64,000 nucleotides of DNA from Rhexocercosporidium sp. MPI-PUGE-AT-0058 (GCA_020746875.1 JAGTJL010000001.1:2170001-2234000); one strand, 5' to 3'. Positions 1 through 11,998 are shown, counted from the first letter of the stretch. Program-made: numbers and translations. Notes: generated from the sequence alone by a model not told the origin.

Positions 1-1788
1 CAGCTCCAGGCGGTAAACCTCTCTGCGGAGCTTGAGGTTGTGCACTCTCCTCATTCTTGATCGTCTCGTCTACACTCAGAATCAAACAACTAGCCTCCGT
101 CGCAGCCTGCATAGCATTGATCTTCACCAGCGCGGGTTCCCAAACGAAAGCCTCGAGGTTGTCTCTCACGCCCTCGTTATCGAAATCGACACCAGCCCAT
201 GTGTTACCCTTGCGGTGCTCAACGCGCAGCTTGTTTAGAATGTCTGTGGCGTCGAAACCGGCGTTGTCGCACAATTGGCGCGGGATCACTTCGAGGGCTT
301 TTGCAAACGATTTGATGATGGCTTGTTGTTTGTGTGGGACGTTCTTGTCCGCGTAGCGATGTAGGTAGGCTGAGACTTCCATTTCGCAGGCGCCACCACC
401 AGCCACGATGGTGTTGTTTTTGATGGCACGCTTGACGATCATGATGGCATCGTGGAGGGAGCGCTCGACCTCTGCGATGAACTGCTCGGCGCCTCCACGA
501 AGGACGAGAGTGCAGGTTCTGGCTTCAGGGCAGTCTTCGAAGAAGTTGAAGCGCTCGCCGCCGATTTGGCGCTCGTTGAAAGTGCCGCAGGTTCCGAGGT
601 GCTCGGGGTGGATGTCGGAACAAGTGGACTGGATAGATCCTCCAGTGGCTTGAATGATGCGCTCGAGGTCGTCGGATCCCACTCGGCCTGCGCAGAAGAT
701 GTCTCTGTCTGCGAAGTACTGGGTTGCTAGATCACCAATGGGGAGTTTGGACAGAACGACTTTGGCACCAGTCTTGTAGAGAGCTTCCATCTTGTTGTAG
801 ATAATCTGCCATTCCGCATCGACGATAGCTTGGTACTCAGAAACTTGCTCGACTCTGACCTCGGCATTATCTTTCTCAGATTTGAGCTCGAGCTCGACGT
901 TTAGGCAGACGATTTTGGGGTTTTTGAAGGTCTTTGGCTGTTGCTCGAAACCGGCGTAGGAAAAGGTCTTCTTGAACGCTACACCGTTGACGAAGAGGGA
1001 ATCGGTAAGGGAGCCCCCGGGAATTTTCTTGATACCGATGAGCTTCTCGTTGAGATCGTCTTGATCGAGGGAAAGAACTGCGTCAACAACCACTATAATG
1101 TGTCAGCAGAATTCCGTGAACATTAAAAAAAAAGAATCCCTACTTTTTGTGAAGAACCCAGTATTTCTCTTGATCAACTTGCTGCTCATAGCGGTTCCAG
1201 CCAGCTTCACCAAAGTTTCCCTCTGGTTACCCTCACTGGTATTGACAGCAATCTCCCGCACTTTGTTAACAGCCATATTTGAAGCTCTTCTCAATCCCTT
1301 GATGATCGTCTGCGAGCTGACACCCTGCTCAACATGTTCCTTGATCTCCTTCAAGATCTCGCCAGCCAGTACCACGACGGAAGTCGTTCCATCTCCAACC
1401 TCCGCATCTTGTGATCTCGCAATGTCGGTCAGAATCCGGGCGGCGGGGTGTACGATCTCGAGTAGCTATTCCCCGTCAGCTCCTTAGCCCCGGTGAGCTG
1501 GAAGAAACATGCAAACCTTCATAACAGTTGCGCCATCATTTGTAATCGTCTGTCTTCCATTCCCATCCACAAGTAACAAATCTCCTCCGTAAGGTCCCAG
1601 TGTGCTCCGTATCGTAGCTTGGACAGCTAGACACGCATTTATATTCGAGATAATCTGTCCCTTTCCCTGCGAAGAATCCGTTCCTATGTTCCCACTCCAT
1701 CAGCTTCTTTCCTGCCATACAAAATATCTGCTGTTGACTAACCTTCTTTCAGCACAATAATCGTTGGGGTTTGGCCACCGAACGACAT
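1..1788 (-). CDS. CCT7: T-complex protein 1 subunit eta (CCT7), C-terminal end cut by window edge
   Basis: Subunit of the cytosolic TRiC/CCT chaperonin, which folds actin, tubulin and other clients using ATP. Four exons on the minus strand: 1788-1743, 1683-1517, 1465-1144 and 1092 to the edge; the introns at 1684-1742, 1466-1516 and 1093-1143 all have GT..AG ends and keep the frame. The start [16 protein letters not shown] is the usual eta N-terminus. Visible group II chaperonin signatures are the ATP-binding GDGTTS in exon 3, [20 protein letters not shown] and [19 protein letters not shown]. Eta-specific wording such as [15 protein letters not shown] and [10 protein letters not shown] separates it from the other seven CCT subunits. 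Only a few C-terminal residues seem to be missing, because the sequence at the edge reads into the low-complexity tail after DETIKNEE. Nothing looks damaged. Confidence 0.95.
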
Positions 1789-2152
1789 GTTTGCGGATTC
1801 GTGGAAGCTATTGTACAGCTGATTTGAGGTCACAAACGTCGAGGCTACTGCAGAGAGTGGTAGGAAATGGGCGTTGAGGTTGTGGTGGGGGAATGGGGAG
1901 CTTGGAGCTGCGAGGTCGAGGCCGTTGATAGAGCTTTAAAATTCTCGCGTGGCAGAGACGCGATTCAAATCCGCGCTAAGATAATCATGTGCACGTGACT
2001 GCAGCTGCAGAGGACCTGGAGGTTCTGATGCCAGCCTGCCTTGCTTTCAAATTCTTTTTCATATCTGGGACGTCTTGCTTTCTGTTTAGACATGCAAATA
2101 TCAGCAGGTTCTTCTTGTTCTGATTAAATGTTTTTGTTTCTGTCCATCTGGG
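1789..2152. other. Intergenic: CCT7 promoter and 3' end of the downstream regulator gene
   Basis: It contains the promoter side of CCT7 and the 3' flank of the Zn2Cys6 gene on the same strand. No ORF, RNA or repeat was recognised. A short palindrome-like stretch near 1958-1975 resembles a tRNA T-arm, but there is no tRNA body around it. Confidence 0.5.
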
Positions 2153-3977
2153 TCACCACTGTATTTCATTCTGTGCAAACTTGAGCCCATCCAATGATTT
2201 CACTGTAGCACTTAAGAATGCCTTCCTCTTATCCATATCAACATAAGCACTTGTGATGAACCACCGATGTTCTTCTGGTATCTCACCGTTCTCATCCCTG
2301 CCCTTTTCATCCATATCCCTCGCCCAGATGATGAACATGGCAGCGGCACCAGAATCCCAAAACCCCTCCCTGATCCTCCGAGCCAGATGAAGCTGGATCA
2401 CTTTATTCCTTAGACCGAGATCTCGACATCTTACTCCGACTAGAAATAAACCTACTAAGACGCCGAGGTCGAAATGGTAGGTCTGCTTGCCTTCAGAAGA
2501 AGCTGTGAGCCTGGGGAGGACCCATTCGGAAAGAGTGACGATTTTCCGGAATTCGGAGAAATATTGATCGAACGCTGTCTGCGTGGTGAAGAATGCACTG
2601 GTGAGCATTATTGGGCCCATGATCGAGTGTATCTTGAGAAGAGCTACTAAAACTTGCTCCTCTTCCGTCCCAGTCGATTTCATCGTTTCAAACACTCTTG
2701 CCGATGCTTTTGTCCACTTCCTAATATCCTCGCAGTACCTCATACACGTAGGAAACAGCTCAAATGGCGGCTCTTTTGGGGTACTAAAGATATTTCCACC
2801 GGGGAAGATATTCACACAATTTTCATACGGGGATTCGCCGTGCATAAGCGGTCCACACATCTCAGCGGCCTTGCCCTGCCCCAAAACCATCACAATAAAG
2901 TGATAGTTACGCCTCATGATCAACATCCAGAAATTATACGCCGCCTTCAACGTCTTAAATTCCACCGGAATATGAGAGATCGATGCATCGGCACTCTGTA
3001 TGACATCTTCATGCATCCGAAGCGGTCTCCCATCCCTAAAAAACAAAAGCTGTAGATCAAGACTAGAGAAAGCAATCATGAGATCCTCTTCAATGCGGTG
3101 ATCCTGCCATTCTTTACTCGGGTTGCAGCCCGCATGATTGGGCAAGTGCTCTCGCATCCAGGAATGCAGAAGCAGAAGCCCACTCTCGACGTTCACCACC
3201 GCGTTGTTCATCTGGTTCGTCAGAGTCTCGAAGCAGAATACGAGGATGCACGCAATCAACGCTTTCTGTATATCTTTTTTCCCATCCGCAATTGTCTTTC
3301 TCATCCCCTGTAGAGCCTTTTCGTATTGTCGTAACGCGTAGGAGAAATCGGGCGTGTTTGTAGGCCGTAGCTGAAGATCCTCCGCGAGATTATCTGGACC
3401 GTGAGTGATCTTCTTCATGGCTCCAAGAGCTATAATGGCGTGTCGAATGAACGGTTCCGCCTCACCGACTTGGGGAATCAGTTGGTTCCATAGAGAAGTC
3501 TTGAACGGTCCTTTGATCTGGTGTGCCATCTCGTCACAATATATTCGGAAACAGCGCCCTTCCTGCTCGTCTTCAAACAGTCGCGCCGGTTGAATCGCGT
3601 TGATAGCCGAACGTGTCACTAATGGAAGTATCGATCGCTGGTTTCGAGGTCTCAGATGTTTTGATATTCGAGGTGGCCCTTTGGGCGCGGGGTAGCCATC
3701 GCATTCGACCCCGAATTTGACACATCGCTGGCAGTCTGGCTTCGCTTCGTCGCATTTGACTCTTCGATGTCTGTGCTCATACAGGTCAGAGGAGAGGCTT
3801 TTTGCGAAAAAGAACTACCTGCTTGCATGTATAACACCCGGTCTTGACCTTCGATCTCCGCCTCGGTGCAACCTCGACTCGTGGTACCTCTAATGATGGG
3901 CTGGCTGACCGCAGCTGCAGACCATGCTTATGGAACTGGGCGAGAGGAACTGGTTTGCTATCTGACGATGATGCCAT
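2153..3977 (-). CDS. Zn2Cys6 (C6 zinc cluster) transcription factor with fungal-specific C-terminal region
   Basis: Nuclear DNA-binding regulator; targets unknown. Exon 1 is 3977-3823 and exon 2 is 3770-2153, giving about 590 aa. The zinc cluster lies at the N-terminus and is split by the intron. Spliced with a GC-AG intron (3822-3771, 52 bp) it reads CYTCKHRRVKCDE then KPDCQRC then C, the exact C-X2-C-X6-C pattern. The only GT donor nearby gives a wrong spacing or a frameshift. The rest is a long helical region with FIRHAIIALGAMKK, typical of fungal C6 regulators that follow the zinc cluster with a transcription-factor domain. The C6 factor at 38.4-40.2 kb has an intron at the same codon phase. 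Members of this group often regulate adjacent secondary or catabolic genes, but no cluster is evident here. Confidence 0.88.
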
Positions 3978-5403
3978 AGTTCACGAGAAGTACGAAAAAC
4001 AGAAACATAATGAGAGCAGAATAGAATAGGGAGAAGAGGAGTTTGCATTGAATTGGGGGAAGAGTCTCACATGTCGTCCAGCGAATCCCAACAGGGATTT
4101 GTGCTCGGCGGCTTACATGCTGACACCAAGAACCAGCCCGGCCCATTACAGGCAGGAAATCGGCAGATGGGCAGGCATGGGTCAACTCTCAAAAATATGT
4201 GGTTGTAGCCGCTGCTGTGCCTCAAAGCTGATAGTTTGACGTTGTTCTGTGGTGCAAGATTCGCAGATGCAGCTCTCGGCAGAGGTTGCATTAGGCATGA
4301 ATGCCGGCCGTTGTTGCGGCGGCAACATCCTGCAGAACTACCTTGATACTATAGCGCGTTTACTTCGCTAGCGACCGCTGTTAATTGTAGAAAGCAGCAG
4401 CGACTGTTCGGTCTAGCTCCAAACAAAGGTCTCAATGGCAGACTTGAATTTCTTTTCTAGATTACAAGATCCGCGAGCCGAAGTGCGCTTCCAACATCTG
4501 AAGGAAAAGGGAAGACTCCTTTTTATTTCCTTCTGCAGGACAAGTCTGTACTCTTCCTGGTCGCAAATGGCCGGGGCAGGCCGTAACGTAAGCAACTAGT
4601 CGAGCCCGTTTTACCTCTCAGTATGTAACCATCCTACTCACCTCCTGCTCTTCATTCCACTAGAACAAAATCATCACTTTCTTAACCCTAACAAGATTCA
4701 TTCATCTCGAGCCCAGGGCACTAGCGCACCCCGTAGACCTACTCTTCAGCCATCAGCACCCCATTTACGCCTCGAAAGCTCTTCCGGAGAGTTGAAATCG
4801 GATAGATTCCGCGTGTTTAGTGAGTTCACAGCTGTTGGACTAGTCAGCATATCGGAAATAAGATTAGATTTCGCACTTCCCCACTTTAGAGTAGGATTGT
4901 TGACATCGCGTCAGTGCATCAAACGAAAGGCTTCAAACGAAAGGCTTCAAACTTTACCCCAAGACCACGTGATAGAGCACAGCCATTCGGTTCAGAACCT
5001 CCACGATAAGAATCGAAGGCATTTTTTCTTGTTATAACCCCTCAAGGCGTTTATCTGCAACCTCATGACCGAAGTAAAGGGCTGAGCTCAAATGAAAGCT
5101 TCTACTTCCCTTGGCATCTCCTCGTACTGTGGTGGCACAACCGATCAGAGAGCCTTGTGAGCTCGCTACTGGGCCAAGCAGTCGTGTTGACAGCCACCAC
5201 CCAATAAGCCACAACACCAAATCGAACAAAAAGGCTTGATGAGCCCCCAAAAACAACACCCGCAAGGCTGTCACGGCTGGGAGATGATCCTATATGTTTG
5301 CCCGGGTGCACCTTAATTGTTATGCGTTCTTGTGTTTCAAAGTATCCGCTTTGTGTTTCGTTTCTATGTGCAACACCCAAGCCTTTTATTACCCCTGTTA
5401 AAT
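3978..5403. other. Intergenic, no gene recognised
   Basis: About 1.4 kb between the start of the C6 factor and the start of the surface-protein gene. ORFs here are short, overlap on both strands and show no domain or splice continuity. It carries a small 14-bp tandem duplication (listed separately) and must hold the promoters of both flanking genes, which are transcribed divergently. Confidence 0.5.
4921..4948. repeat. Two-copy 14-bp tandem repeat
   Basis: Unit aaacgaaaggcttc occurs twice in direct succession and is followed by a partial third copy (aaac). It is too short to assign a function. Confidence 0.8.
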
Positions 5404-6316
5404 ATGTTGACATTCTCGCTTTCTGTGCTTCGAGTAGTTTTGGTGTTTGGTTTTGGTGTTCAGGCTAGCCCGGCCACGTCGCGACCGACTTCAGCTTCTG
5501 ATTCTCACATTGCTTCCGCTGCTGGTCCACAGCCAACAACACCTCCTGAAGCAAATCTCATCGACACCCGTCTTTTGGAACTCAAGGAGCGTCAACTCTA
5601 CGGAGACATCTGCGGATATGCATCTGGAGACATTCGTAAGCAGCCTGCTGATTATCGCCACCCCAGAATCTTTCTGACCCTCTACAGAATTCCCAGTCAC
5701 TTGCGCGATGGGCATGGAATGTGCTGTAAATTACTATCTCGGAGCCATGGGATGCTGTCCAGCAGGCTATCTACAATTCTGCCAACTCGCAACCGCATGT
5801 GTCGACTACGCAAATCTCGGAAATTGTGATTTCGCCTGCGAAGCAAATTACGCTATCGGGAAATGGTATGCAGAACATTTCTCCTCTTGGATCAAAAGCT
5901 AACGCGGAACAAGCAACGACTATGCATATCCATACTGCGCTACTTTCCGCTCGATAGAGGGTGCAACGACACTACAGGGATATCAATGTGCTGCAACACC
6001 GGGTATTCTCATACCGGTTGAGACGACACTTGCTGCTCAAGAAGGCGAACTTGTTCCACGTCCTACTGATACGCCAATCATCAATACTATTACCGAGACG
6101 TATATCCCTCCTGGTAGTGTCACTGCTGCGCCTATTGTCAACAACTTTTTCTATGATAATTCGACGGCGAATAAGACGGAGGTTAGGTCTCCGTTGGAAG
6201 AGAAGAAGGGAAGTGGGGGTTTGACGAAGGGAGAACTTGCGGGGATTATCGTTGGATCTGTGGTTGGTACTTTTACGATTATTGGGGTGCTTATACAGTG
6301 TTGTTGTAGAGATTGA
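5404..6316 (+). CDS. Cysteine-rich surface protein, signal peptide plus C-terminal membrane anchor
   Basis: Three exons (5404-5635, 5688-5865, 5914-6316), giving 270 aa; both introns are GT..AG and preserve frame. I chose the ATG at 5404 because it starts a clean signal peptide (MLTFSLSVLRVVLVFGFG, cleavage near QA/SP). The ectodomain has a dense Cys region, with VTCAMGMECAVNYY, MGCCPAGYLQFC, TACVDYANLGNCDFAC, then CNDYAYPYCATF after the second intron. It ends in a single transmembrane segment (GIIVGSVVGTFTIIGVLI) and a short CCCRD tail. The layout resembles uncharacterised fungal plasma-membrane proteins with a Cys-rich ectodomain and a C-terminal helix. Function is unknown; a cell-surface or wall-sensing role is only inference from topology. 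Confidence 0.78.
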
Positions 6317-7367
6317 TTAATGCGCGAAGTTTTTTTGTTTTATTTTGGCACGGCGTTACGGTAAAGGGATCTTACTTGGTAGGGGTTGTTTGTTCTGGAG
6401 TTGGAGGCAAGGAAGGAGTCCGGAATATTTGCTACAAATAATCGCTACCCTGATTTGACTTTCGAATGCTGTATTTTAGAGAATAAGATTCCTGCGTCTA
6501 GAGTCCCAAGTTCAAGACTGCTTCGGTCCAAATGGTAAGTAATTCCTTATGTTGCTGTTCGTACCGAGTTACTGTTCATTGCCTTTACCTTTGGGACTTA
6601 GGTATTGTCGTATAAATGATTCGATCATACCTGGAGGCCGGAAGTCGATTACAGTTGCTGCGCAATATTGCTACGTTGTGGAATTCCCGACTCAGTGATG
6701 ACTGCAACTGAACGAACCGAGAAGTAACCGAATGCGAACGCTTTATATGCGGCCTGAACCATTTTTGTCAGAATTGATAGTAAAAATGCGTCACGAAGAA
6801 AAGTATTATGACAGAGTGAGCCGTTGTCGTTCATGTCAGCTGATAGACTATGGGTGGAGGTGAAAGAGGTTTAGAGTGTGAAGTCAGAATCGCTGACGTC
6901 GGAATCGAAAGGCAAGTTTGCTTGGTTGTACTTGACTACACGAGGCTAGCTGGCCGAACATAAACAGTCTTTGATTGGCCACCTCTCAATCCTGAAGGTT
7001 ATAACTTCTCCACTTCGTAAGTTCTGGTACACTTTCCCATAGTCTGTCGATGTACGACATCTGAATGCCTCACATGAGCTTGTGAACCACTTTTTAGCCT
7101 TCAACGGGCAGACCTCGACCTTGATCACACCGGGGATTCTTCCGAAATATGGATTAGCACGCATTTATGTTTCCTAATGCATTTCCCGTATGGGGTTCCG
7201 TGTTGGGGAGTAGCTGTCATGGGCAATTATATATGAAACATAGATGGCCCCCAAGTAGGGTGTCCAAGTTCAATCTAAAGCCATTCGTCCACCTTCACAA
7301 ATGTTCACGATAAACTCGGACATCAGATACCACTTCTCTCTCCTTACAAACCTCATCATCGCTCAAC
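6317..7367. other. Intergenic, promoter of sugar transporter
   Basis: About 1 kb without a supported gene; the small ORFs on both strands have no start context or homology that I recognise. The distal part serves as the promoter of the MFS gene and contains a TATA-like site. Confidence 0.5.
7228..7234 (+). promoter_or_regulatory. TATA-like element upstream of MFS transporter
   Basis: TATATAT lies about 135 bp before the ATG at 7368, a plausible distance for a fungal core promoter once a 5' leader is allowed. Seen directly; its use is inferred. Confidence 0.35.
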
Positions 7368-9235
7368 ATGTCCAAGGCAGAGCGCTCAGTTGCTAGTCAG
7401 CAGGGAAGTATTAATTCCTCCAAAGATCTCGCTGACATCGCTACTGAGCCTCAAAACTTTATTGAGCGTATTCTAAAGCCATCTACCTACGTCCCCCGGT
7501 ACCCAAAATGGATGATAGGCGCGCCACTTCTTTGGTTAACATGCTTCTTCGGATCATTGGGAGATTCTCTCTTTGGATATGACCAAGGTATTATGGCTGG
7601 TCTGCTGGTCAATGAAGTTTTTATCAAACGATTCTTTGGTAATCATGGAGGATCTGATGGAACCACTGAGGGAATTAATCCCAATCTTATCGGTGAGTCA
7701 ATCCTTCACTCCAGGAACTTGAAGGACTTTGTTCATTTTAATTTTCTCAAGGTATCACCGTGGCTTGTCTTCAACTCTCCGCTGCCATTGGATCTCTGAC
7801 TGCTGGCTACCTCGGAGACATCATGGGAAGGAAGAGATGTGTTAGAGTTGGTGGGTTTATCTATATTGCCATGGCTTTGGTTCAAGGATTCGCTCCAAAC
7901 TTGGCCTGTTTCATTGCTGGACGAACTATTCAGGGTCTTGGCGTCGGTTTCCTCTCCATGACTGTGCCTGTCATCCAAACCGAAATTGCCGCTCCCCATA
8001 GAGTAAGCCATTTCCATTCCACTTCTTTGAATAAATCCAATAATCTTCTGTCTAGCGTGGTCTCATGGTTGGCATCGAATACACTTTCCTGATTGGTGGT
8101 TATATGCTTTCCTGCTGGGTTGATTATGGCTTCAACTTTCTCCTTCCAAGGAACACCTCGTGGCAGGGGCCCTTCTTTGTCCAGGTTGGGCTTGCGTTAG
8201 TTCTCTTCTCAATGTCCTTCTTCTTGCCAGAGACTCCTAGATGGCTAGCTCGTAATGGATTCGAGCAAGAAGCTCTCCAGACGGTCGCCGATCTTCATTC
8301 GGCAGGTGACACCAATGATGACGGTGTGAAAAATGTTTTCATGGAAATTCAACAAGCTGTACAGTACGAGGCGACAATGGGAAAGGCTGGGTATCGGGTC
8401 AGTTCAGCGCTCTAGCAATTTATTGGTTTGATGTTAACAATGTCGTAGGAAATGTTCACAAAGTATCGTAAAAGGACTTTGATGGGCATCACAGCCCAGA
8501 TCTTCGCTCAGTTGAACGGAATCAACGTCATCTCGTTTTATCTGCCTTCCTCGCTAGCTGCTGCTGGATTCGATGAACGAAGGTCACTTTTCTTCACCGC
8601 AGGCAATGCAGTCATCTACACTTCTGCCACAATTCCAACTTGGTGGTTGGCCGACCGATGGGGCAGACGACCCCTTCTGATCTGTGGAGGTATCGGAATG
8701 GCTATTGCTTTGAGCATCATGTGCGTTTTCAACGAATCAAGTGGACTTAGTGTGACCACTCAAGCCAATGGGATTTTCTCCTTTGTCGTCATCTACAACG
8801 CGATCTTTGGTTGTACATGGGGTCCGATCCCATGGCTCTTGCCCGCCGAGATTTTTCCACTTCGTGCGCGAAGCAAAGGAATGGCTCTCGCTACGTGTTC
8901 CAACTGGTATGTATCCATCTTCCAGACCTCAGTTATTCCAATCAACGTGACTTCGTTAAAAGTGCTAACACAGTTATAGGATGTTCAACTTCATCATTGC
9001 CATGTCGTCACCAGCAGCTTTCAACGGTATTGGCGGCTACTACTACGTCATTATCGCCGGCTTCTGCTTATTCTCATCTGGCTTAGTCAAACTTTTCTAT
9101 GTGGAGACTGCGAACCATACTTTGGAAGAGATAGCGTTGGCCTTTGGAGACAAGGCTTTCATGGTGGATGATGAGCAGGTCGTAGCTAAAGCTGATTTGC
9201 TGAGCCAACCATCTGTAAGGGCTGGTGGTGTTTGA
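7368..9235 (+). CDS. MFS sugar transporter (hexose/sugar:H+ symporter family)
   Basis: Plasma-membrane transporter expected to import a mono- or disaccharide. Five exons (7368-7692, 7752-8002, 8056-8397, 8449-8906, 8980-9235) encode 543 aa, the usual length, and all four introns are GT..AG. Family signatures are in order: FGYDQGIMAGLLV in TM1, GDIMGRKR after TM2, GRTIQGLGVGFLSMTVPV, APHRRG across an exon junction, PETPRWLARNG before the central loop, QLNGINVISFYLP in TM7, ADRWGRRPLL, and PAEIFPLRARSKGMAL. About 12 membrane segments are expected. The substrate cannot be read from sequence; the nearest types are fungal high-affinity sugar permeases. Neighbouring genes give no catabolic context. 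Confidence 0.92.
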
Positions 9236-9763
9236 GTGGGAAGTTGCTTGTGTACCTTGGGCATTCCTTGTTGCGGCGGCGTTCTTTGCGATTTATGATC
9301 TTAAATGGTTTCTTTTTTTTTCCTTTTTTGGATATTCCATCAATTTCCAGTTGGAAGTGTGAGCAGCCACGCGCCTTCGTCTGTGATTTCAAAATACCAA
9401 ACATCATGAGCGTATTTTCTCGATGATATAATCTATCAAAAAAATGATTAAACTTTTGGTTCTTAGCTATTACATATTGATATTATCTCATTTTTCAAGG
9501 GATCAATTTAATTTGATGATTCATTGCGTTTAAGGAGGCTTCAGCTCACATACACGTCAGTACATTGAAGACCGCTGTTCAGAAAACATTGCAATTTATA
9601 TCTTACAACTGTACTGATATCAGGATTGGCGACTCAAATTCAACTCAAGAAAATCACGGACTGCACTAGACCTCATCATTATAATCTCCGGGAGACGGCG
9701 GTGGTGTAACATCCTCAACCGAAGTAGCTCCTAGAATCGACGGCGGCGTGACTACAACTGATT
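9236..9763. other. Intergenic between convergent genes
   Basis: It holds the 3' flanks of the transporter and of the convergently transcribed small gene, with AT-rich stretches and T-runs near 9308-9335. No ORF or repeat is supported. Confidence 0.5.
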
Positions 9764-10366
9764 CTACTGTTTCCACTCTCTGAACTGTAACTCAGCCACC
9801 TTCTTCCCCCCCAGCTCCGATCTCATCCTCTCAATATTCTTATACCGCAAATTTCTCGCCTCGCAAACCTCCTCCTCCATCGTCCCCCAGTTAAGTGCCT
9901 GATCCAAGAGCTTCCTATGTAATCTCTCCGGTGTCTCCTCATGAAAATCGTCGAATGAGGGCTCGGCGAGGAACAAATATACTCACTTCTCGAGACCGCA
10001 GATAGAGTAGAATTGTTCCCCCCCGCTCATCATAGCCGCAATCTTGGTGGAAAGTGTGACCACGCGATAAACTGACAGCTGGTAGGGGTTCATCGTCTCT
10101 TGCCAGTTATTTACCAGCGGGACCCAGAGTTCACTCCGTCGCTTGATCTTCTCGGGACCAAGCACACCCACTGGAGGTTCTACAATAGCACGGGGCCAAT
10201 ACAACGCACACGCGGTTTCGTAGTCATAATAATACTGTAACTGTACGTTCCCACGCTCCCAGCATTGGGGAATCGCCACACGAGCAGGTGAACAACAGTC
10301 GATAGGCGGAAGGTGGAGGATCATGAAAGTTTCTTCTTTGTGAAGACAGCTGGTTACGCGCTGCAT
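9764..10366 (-). CDS. Hypothetical protein, 176 aa, possibly the 3' part of a frameshifted gene
   Basis: Two exons, 10366-9987 and 9914-9764. The intron (9986-9915) has GTGAGT and ACATAG ends and joins SICGLEK to KLLDQALNWG in frame. I do not recognise a domain. The protein is rich in aromatic and Cys residues early (DCCSPARVAIPQCWERG, QLQYYYDYETACALYWP) and ends in a charged helix. Upstream of the ATG, in a different frame, minus-strand sequence from about 10466 to 10388 reads like coding (IIEHPDGGNEWKHFFSFYA). It joins NCGHIQEKM if four bases (TTAA) at about 10387 are ignored. The gene may therefore be longer and broken, with ATA where a start would be expected. The alternative is an intact short gene starting at 10366. 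Confidence 0.5.
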
Positions 10367-11104
10367 TTTCTCTTGGATGTGCCCGCAGTTAATTAGCGTA
10401 GAAAGAGAAGAAGTGCTTCCATTCGTTCCCGCCGTCAGGGTGTTCGATTATGTTGGGGCTTATGGTTGCTGAGTAATTTCTAGGTAGGTTGGAGATTGAG
10501 ATGGTTGGCGGCTACACAAGATGAGATTGAGTTCTGTAAAACTCGAAGCTCCGAGTTAAGTTCATCTGGTGATTCCGGCTGCAATTTTGATTTCTCTGAA
10601 CAACGAGGATAGCATTCTGTTGTGTGATGCGTATGGAAAATATGAGTTCCGAAACAAGAATAATAATACCGACAGCGCCGCCTTTCCAGGGTTCTAATGA
10701 GAACTTGATTTGCTCACATCTCTTTGTGAGGATTGATTTGGCTCTGGATCTTGAGTATGGGAGGGTCCGAGTGAATGGGGAAATGTAACACGACCCATGC
10801 GGCGACCGTCGATGCAAAAGACAGAACTATTTCCTAGCAAATCCAACTGTGGAGAATATTTGATGAGAATTGAAGCAAAAAAAATTAATTAAAAAGCCAC
10901 AATTGAGTCACGAGGAATAAGTTGACATTTTCTAAGGATTTTCACAAGTGAAGCAATCCAAAACCGTGGGTTTCTTTTATCCAGGCTGCTGACTTTTGAT
11001 ACCTAAATGAGAGACTTCGGTGCGTCTTTTTAATCATCCAATTACAATAGAAAGTTCTCAGTACCTATTTCCATGCATTGTAGACCACTTTCCACTACTC
11101 TCTC
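10367..11104. other. Intergenic, with possible decayed 5' coding end of the neighbouring gene
   Basis: 10385-10470 may be the frameshifted 5' end of the gene at 9764-10366. The remainder to 11104 shows only AT-rich non-coding sequence and the 3' flank of the glutathione transferase gene. Confidence 0.4.
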
Positions 11105-11998
11105 CTATTCTTCATCCAACTCAGGATAATGGCGATAGATTCCCATGCCATAAGCCTGTCTCCTCTCGCTTTCAAGGTACTTTTTGATGTTAGGGCGCCC
11201 CTTGACCCTCTCGTAAAGTACAAAGACTTTCGTGAATTTCCCCTCTTTCTCGATCCGCTTCATGGCGTTTGGAAACGCGTGTTTGACCCCATCAATACAT
11301 TCTACTCACAGTCAGCAACTCTGTATCACTACAAGCAAGACGGGTACGGGTGCTCATCAAAATGAAAAACAAGTCAAGAACGGGCCAGACTTACGGAATA
11401 GAACCAAATCCGCATAAGTTAAGTGTCCACCATAAAGCCATTCGCCTCCCTTACTGGCCTCCCCACCCAGCACTCTCTCAAAATACCCCAAGAACTTCGG
11501 CAACCTATTCTCCAAATAATCGCCCGCCTTCCTCTTCGCCTCAACTTTCTGATCCTCGTAATATAGCCCCGAAGCAACGGGATGATGCACATCATGCGGC
11601 TCATTGCTCAGCCCATCAAGTGCCGTCAACGCCAGCTGATTCACGTGATATACCCCGCCTTCATCCTCCTCAGCCATAGGAACCAGACCGAGTTTTGGAC
11701 CGAGATAGAGCAAGATGTTGGGTGTTTGGCAGATGATTACGGAGCCGTGCTTGAGGATTGGAGGGGCGCAGATTGGTGGGTTGAGAGCGTCGCCGTGGTT
11801 GGATAGCGAGATCTGGGCGAGGACCGTGTCCATGCCTTTGGGGCATTGGGCGGTGTCTGTGTATGGCGTGTTCGACTCTTCGAAGGCGAGTCGGATGTGC
11901 TCACCGCGTCCGGGGAGACCTGGCCAGTAGATCAGCTCGTAAGGAGTGTCGTCTTTGGTGGTCTTTTGACGCTTGGAGGAGGGCTGAGAAGTGGCCAT
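11105..11998 (-). CDS. Glutathione S-transferase-like protein
   Basis: Predicted to conjugate glutathione to electrophiles or serve as a small-molecule thiol transferase. Exons 11998-11395 and 11301-11105 give 266 aa. The intron starts GTAAGT and ends GAGTAG, joining YADLVLF to CIDGVKHAFP. The N-terminal thioredoxin-like half opens with YELIYWPGLPGRGEHIRLA, the sigma/mu-like pattern with a Tyr near the strand start, followed by SVIICQTPNILLYLG at the glutathione-binding cis-Pro/SNAIL-like site. The C-terminal helical half ends KKYLESERRQAYGMGIYRHY. An in-frame upstream ATG at 12115 would add 39 residues with many Lys/Arg and no Asp/Glu, which looks like a mitochondrial presequence. The ATG at 11998 is the conservative choice. 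Confidence 0.85.

Noticed and set aside
1955..1980. T-arm-like stem (acgcgattcaaatccgcg)
   Set aside because: The stem has a mismatch and no D or anticodon arm is upstream.
10512..10817. 101-aa minus ORF
   Set aside because: No homology signal and no intron continuity with the neighbouring gene.
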